A DNA stretch of 5,922 nt from an uncultured Thermoanaerobacteraceae bacterium. Its GTDB lineage: Bacteria; Bacillota; DSM-12270; Thermacetogeniales; Thermacetogeniaceae. The stretch covers positions 1 to 5,922 of the forward strand of contig CALGIY010000388.1 in the NCBI GenBank assembly GCA_937914965.1. Direction: 5' to 3'. Positions 5,476 to 5,922 of the stretch are shown here, piece by piece. The position numbers and the translations under genes are program-made. The notes below the pieces were generated by a model that saw only the letters and a list, made by a program, of their open reading frames with translations, had not been told where the DNA came from and made no database searches. Position 1 is the first letter of the stretch. Every line of letters starts with the position of its first letter.

Positions 5476-5922
5476 CTAAATTGCCAGAAGACCCAAGATG
5501 GCAAAACAAAACCCCAACAGCCAGAAAAAACTCACAACCCTGACCTCCGGCCAACCTGACAGCTCAAAATGGTGATGCAGGGGGCTCATCTTAAAGACGC
5601 GTTTGCCAGTCAACTGAAAGGATATCACCTGGATAACCACAGAGAGCACCTCAAGGACAAAGACTCCTCCCAATAACAATAAAACCAACTCTGTTCCAGT
5701 GATCACAGCAAGCGCCGCCAGTGCGCCTCCCAGGGCAAGGGACCCCGTATCACCCATAAAAACCTTAGCGGGGTAGTGGTTGAACCGTAGAAAACCCAAA
5801 CAACCTCCGGCAAGGGCAGCTGCAAAAAGCGCTGCCGCCTGATGCCCCGTTTTCAATGAAATAAAAACATAAACAATACTAGCGATCACCATCAAACCGC
5901 TGGCCAGGCCATCAAGACCATC
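5476..5922 (-). CDS. mraY: Phospho-N-acetylmuramoyl-pentapeptide-transferase, C-terminal part (cut by window edge)
   Basis: MraY is the polytopic membrane enzyme that transfers phospho-MurNAc-pentapeptide from the UDP precursor to undecaprenyl phosphate, giving lipid I. Only the last 148 residues are present, less than half of a usual protein of about 320-360. The fragment opens in the middle of the family's NLTDGLDGLA motif (DGLDGLASG, 1-9). It continues with [13 protein letters not shown] (54-66), whose D58 corresponds to the metal-binding catalytic aspartate near 265-267 in studied MraYs. The [15 protein letters not shown] segment (112-126) contains the HHH triad, and a final hydrophobic helix ends at LAI. 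These motifs separate it from the WecA/TagO relatives. The reading frame is open to the last base of the window, so the true start is outside. It is the first gene of the visible run, followed by murD. Confidence 0.95.
   Translation of the reverse strand, partial: DGLDGLASGLMVIASIVYVFISLKTGHQAAALFAAALAGGCLGFLRFNHYPAKVFMGDTGSLALGGALAALAVITGTELVLLLLGGVFVLEVLSVVIQVISFQLTGKRVFKMSPLHHHFELSGWPEVRVVSFFWLLGFCFAILGLLAI

Overview
The window is a compact one-direction stretch of a division and cell wall (dcw) cluster, with every gene on the minus strand. Read in the direction of transcription, from high to low coordinates, it holds mraY (C-terminal part only, cut by the right edge), murD, an ftsW/spoVE-type SEDS gene, murG, murC and the N-terminal part of murB. 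These genes encode enzymes of UDP-MurNAc-peptide synthesis (MurB, MurC, MurD), the two enzymes that build lipid I and lipid II on the membrane (MraY, MurG), and a polytopic SEDS glycan polymerase that uses lipid II.

The likely source is a Gram-positive-type bacterium of the Bacillota, probably a Clostridia/Peptococcia-like lineage. This is inference. It rests on strong AGGAGG-type ribosome binding sites before every gene, GTG starts at two genes, moderate base composition, and a 367-residue SpoVE-sized FtsW between murD and murG. The order murG-murC-murB differs from Bacillus subtilis, where murC lies outside the cluster. I cannot name a genus.

Layout: mraY 5476-5922 (partial), murD 4093-5451, ftsW 2977-4080 (GTG start), murG 1816-2964, murC 371-1747 (GTG start preferred over an ATG at 1786), murB 43-357 (frame broken). 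Gaps are 24, 12, 12, 68 and 13 bases. At three of the junctions the stop codon of the upstream gene forms the first bases of the next gene's Shine-Dalgarno sequence, using TAA, TAG and TGA respectively, which suggests close translational coupling. I see no promoter, terminator, RNA gene, mobile element or CRISPR array. No gene-free stretch exceeds 68 bases, apart from the 42 unresolved bases at the left edge.

The one real anomaly is at the left edge. The murB frame stops at 43-45, before the conserved GIPG region, next to a perfect 6-bp GC-rich hairpin at 21-36. A sequencing or assembly fault at a contig end is the simplest explanation; a genuine murB lesion is possible. I found no evidence of a previously undescribed system; this is a conserved housekeeping locus.
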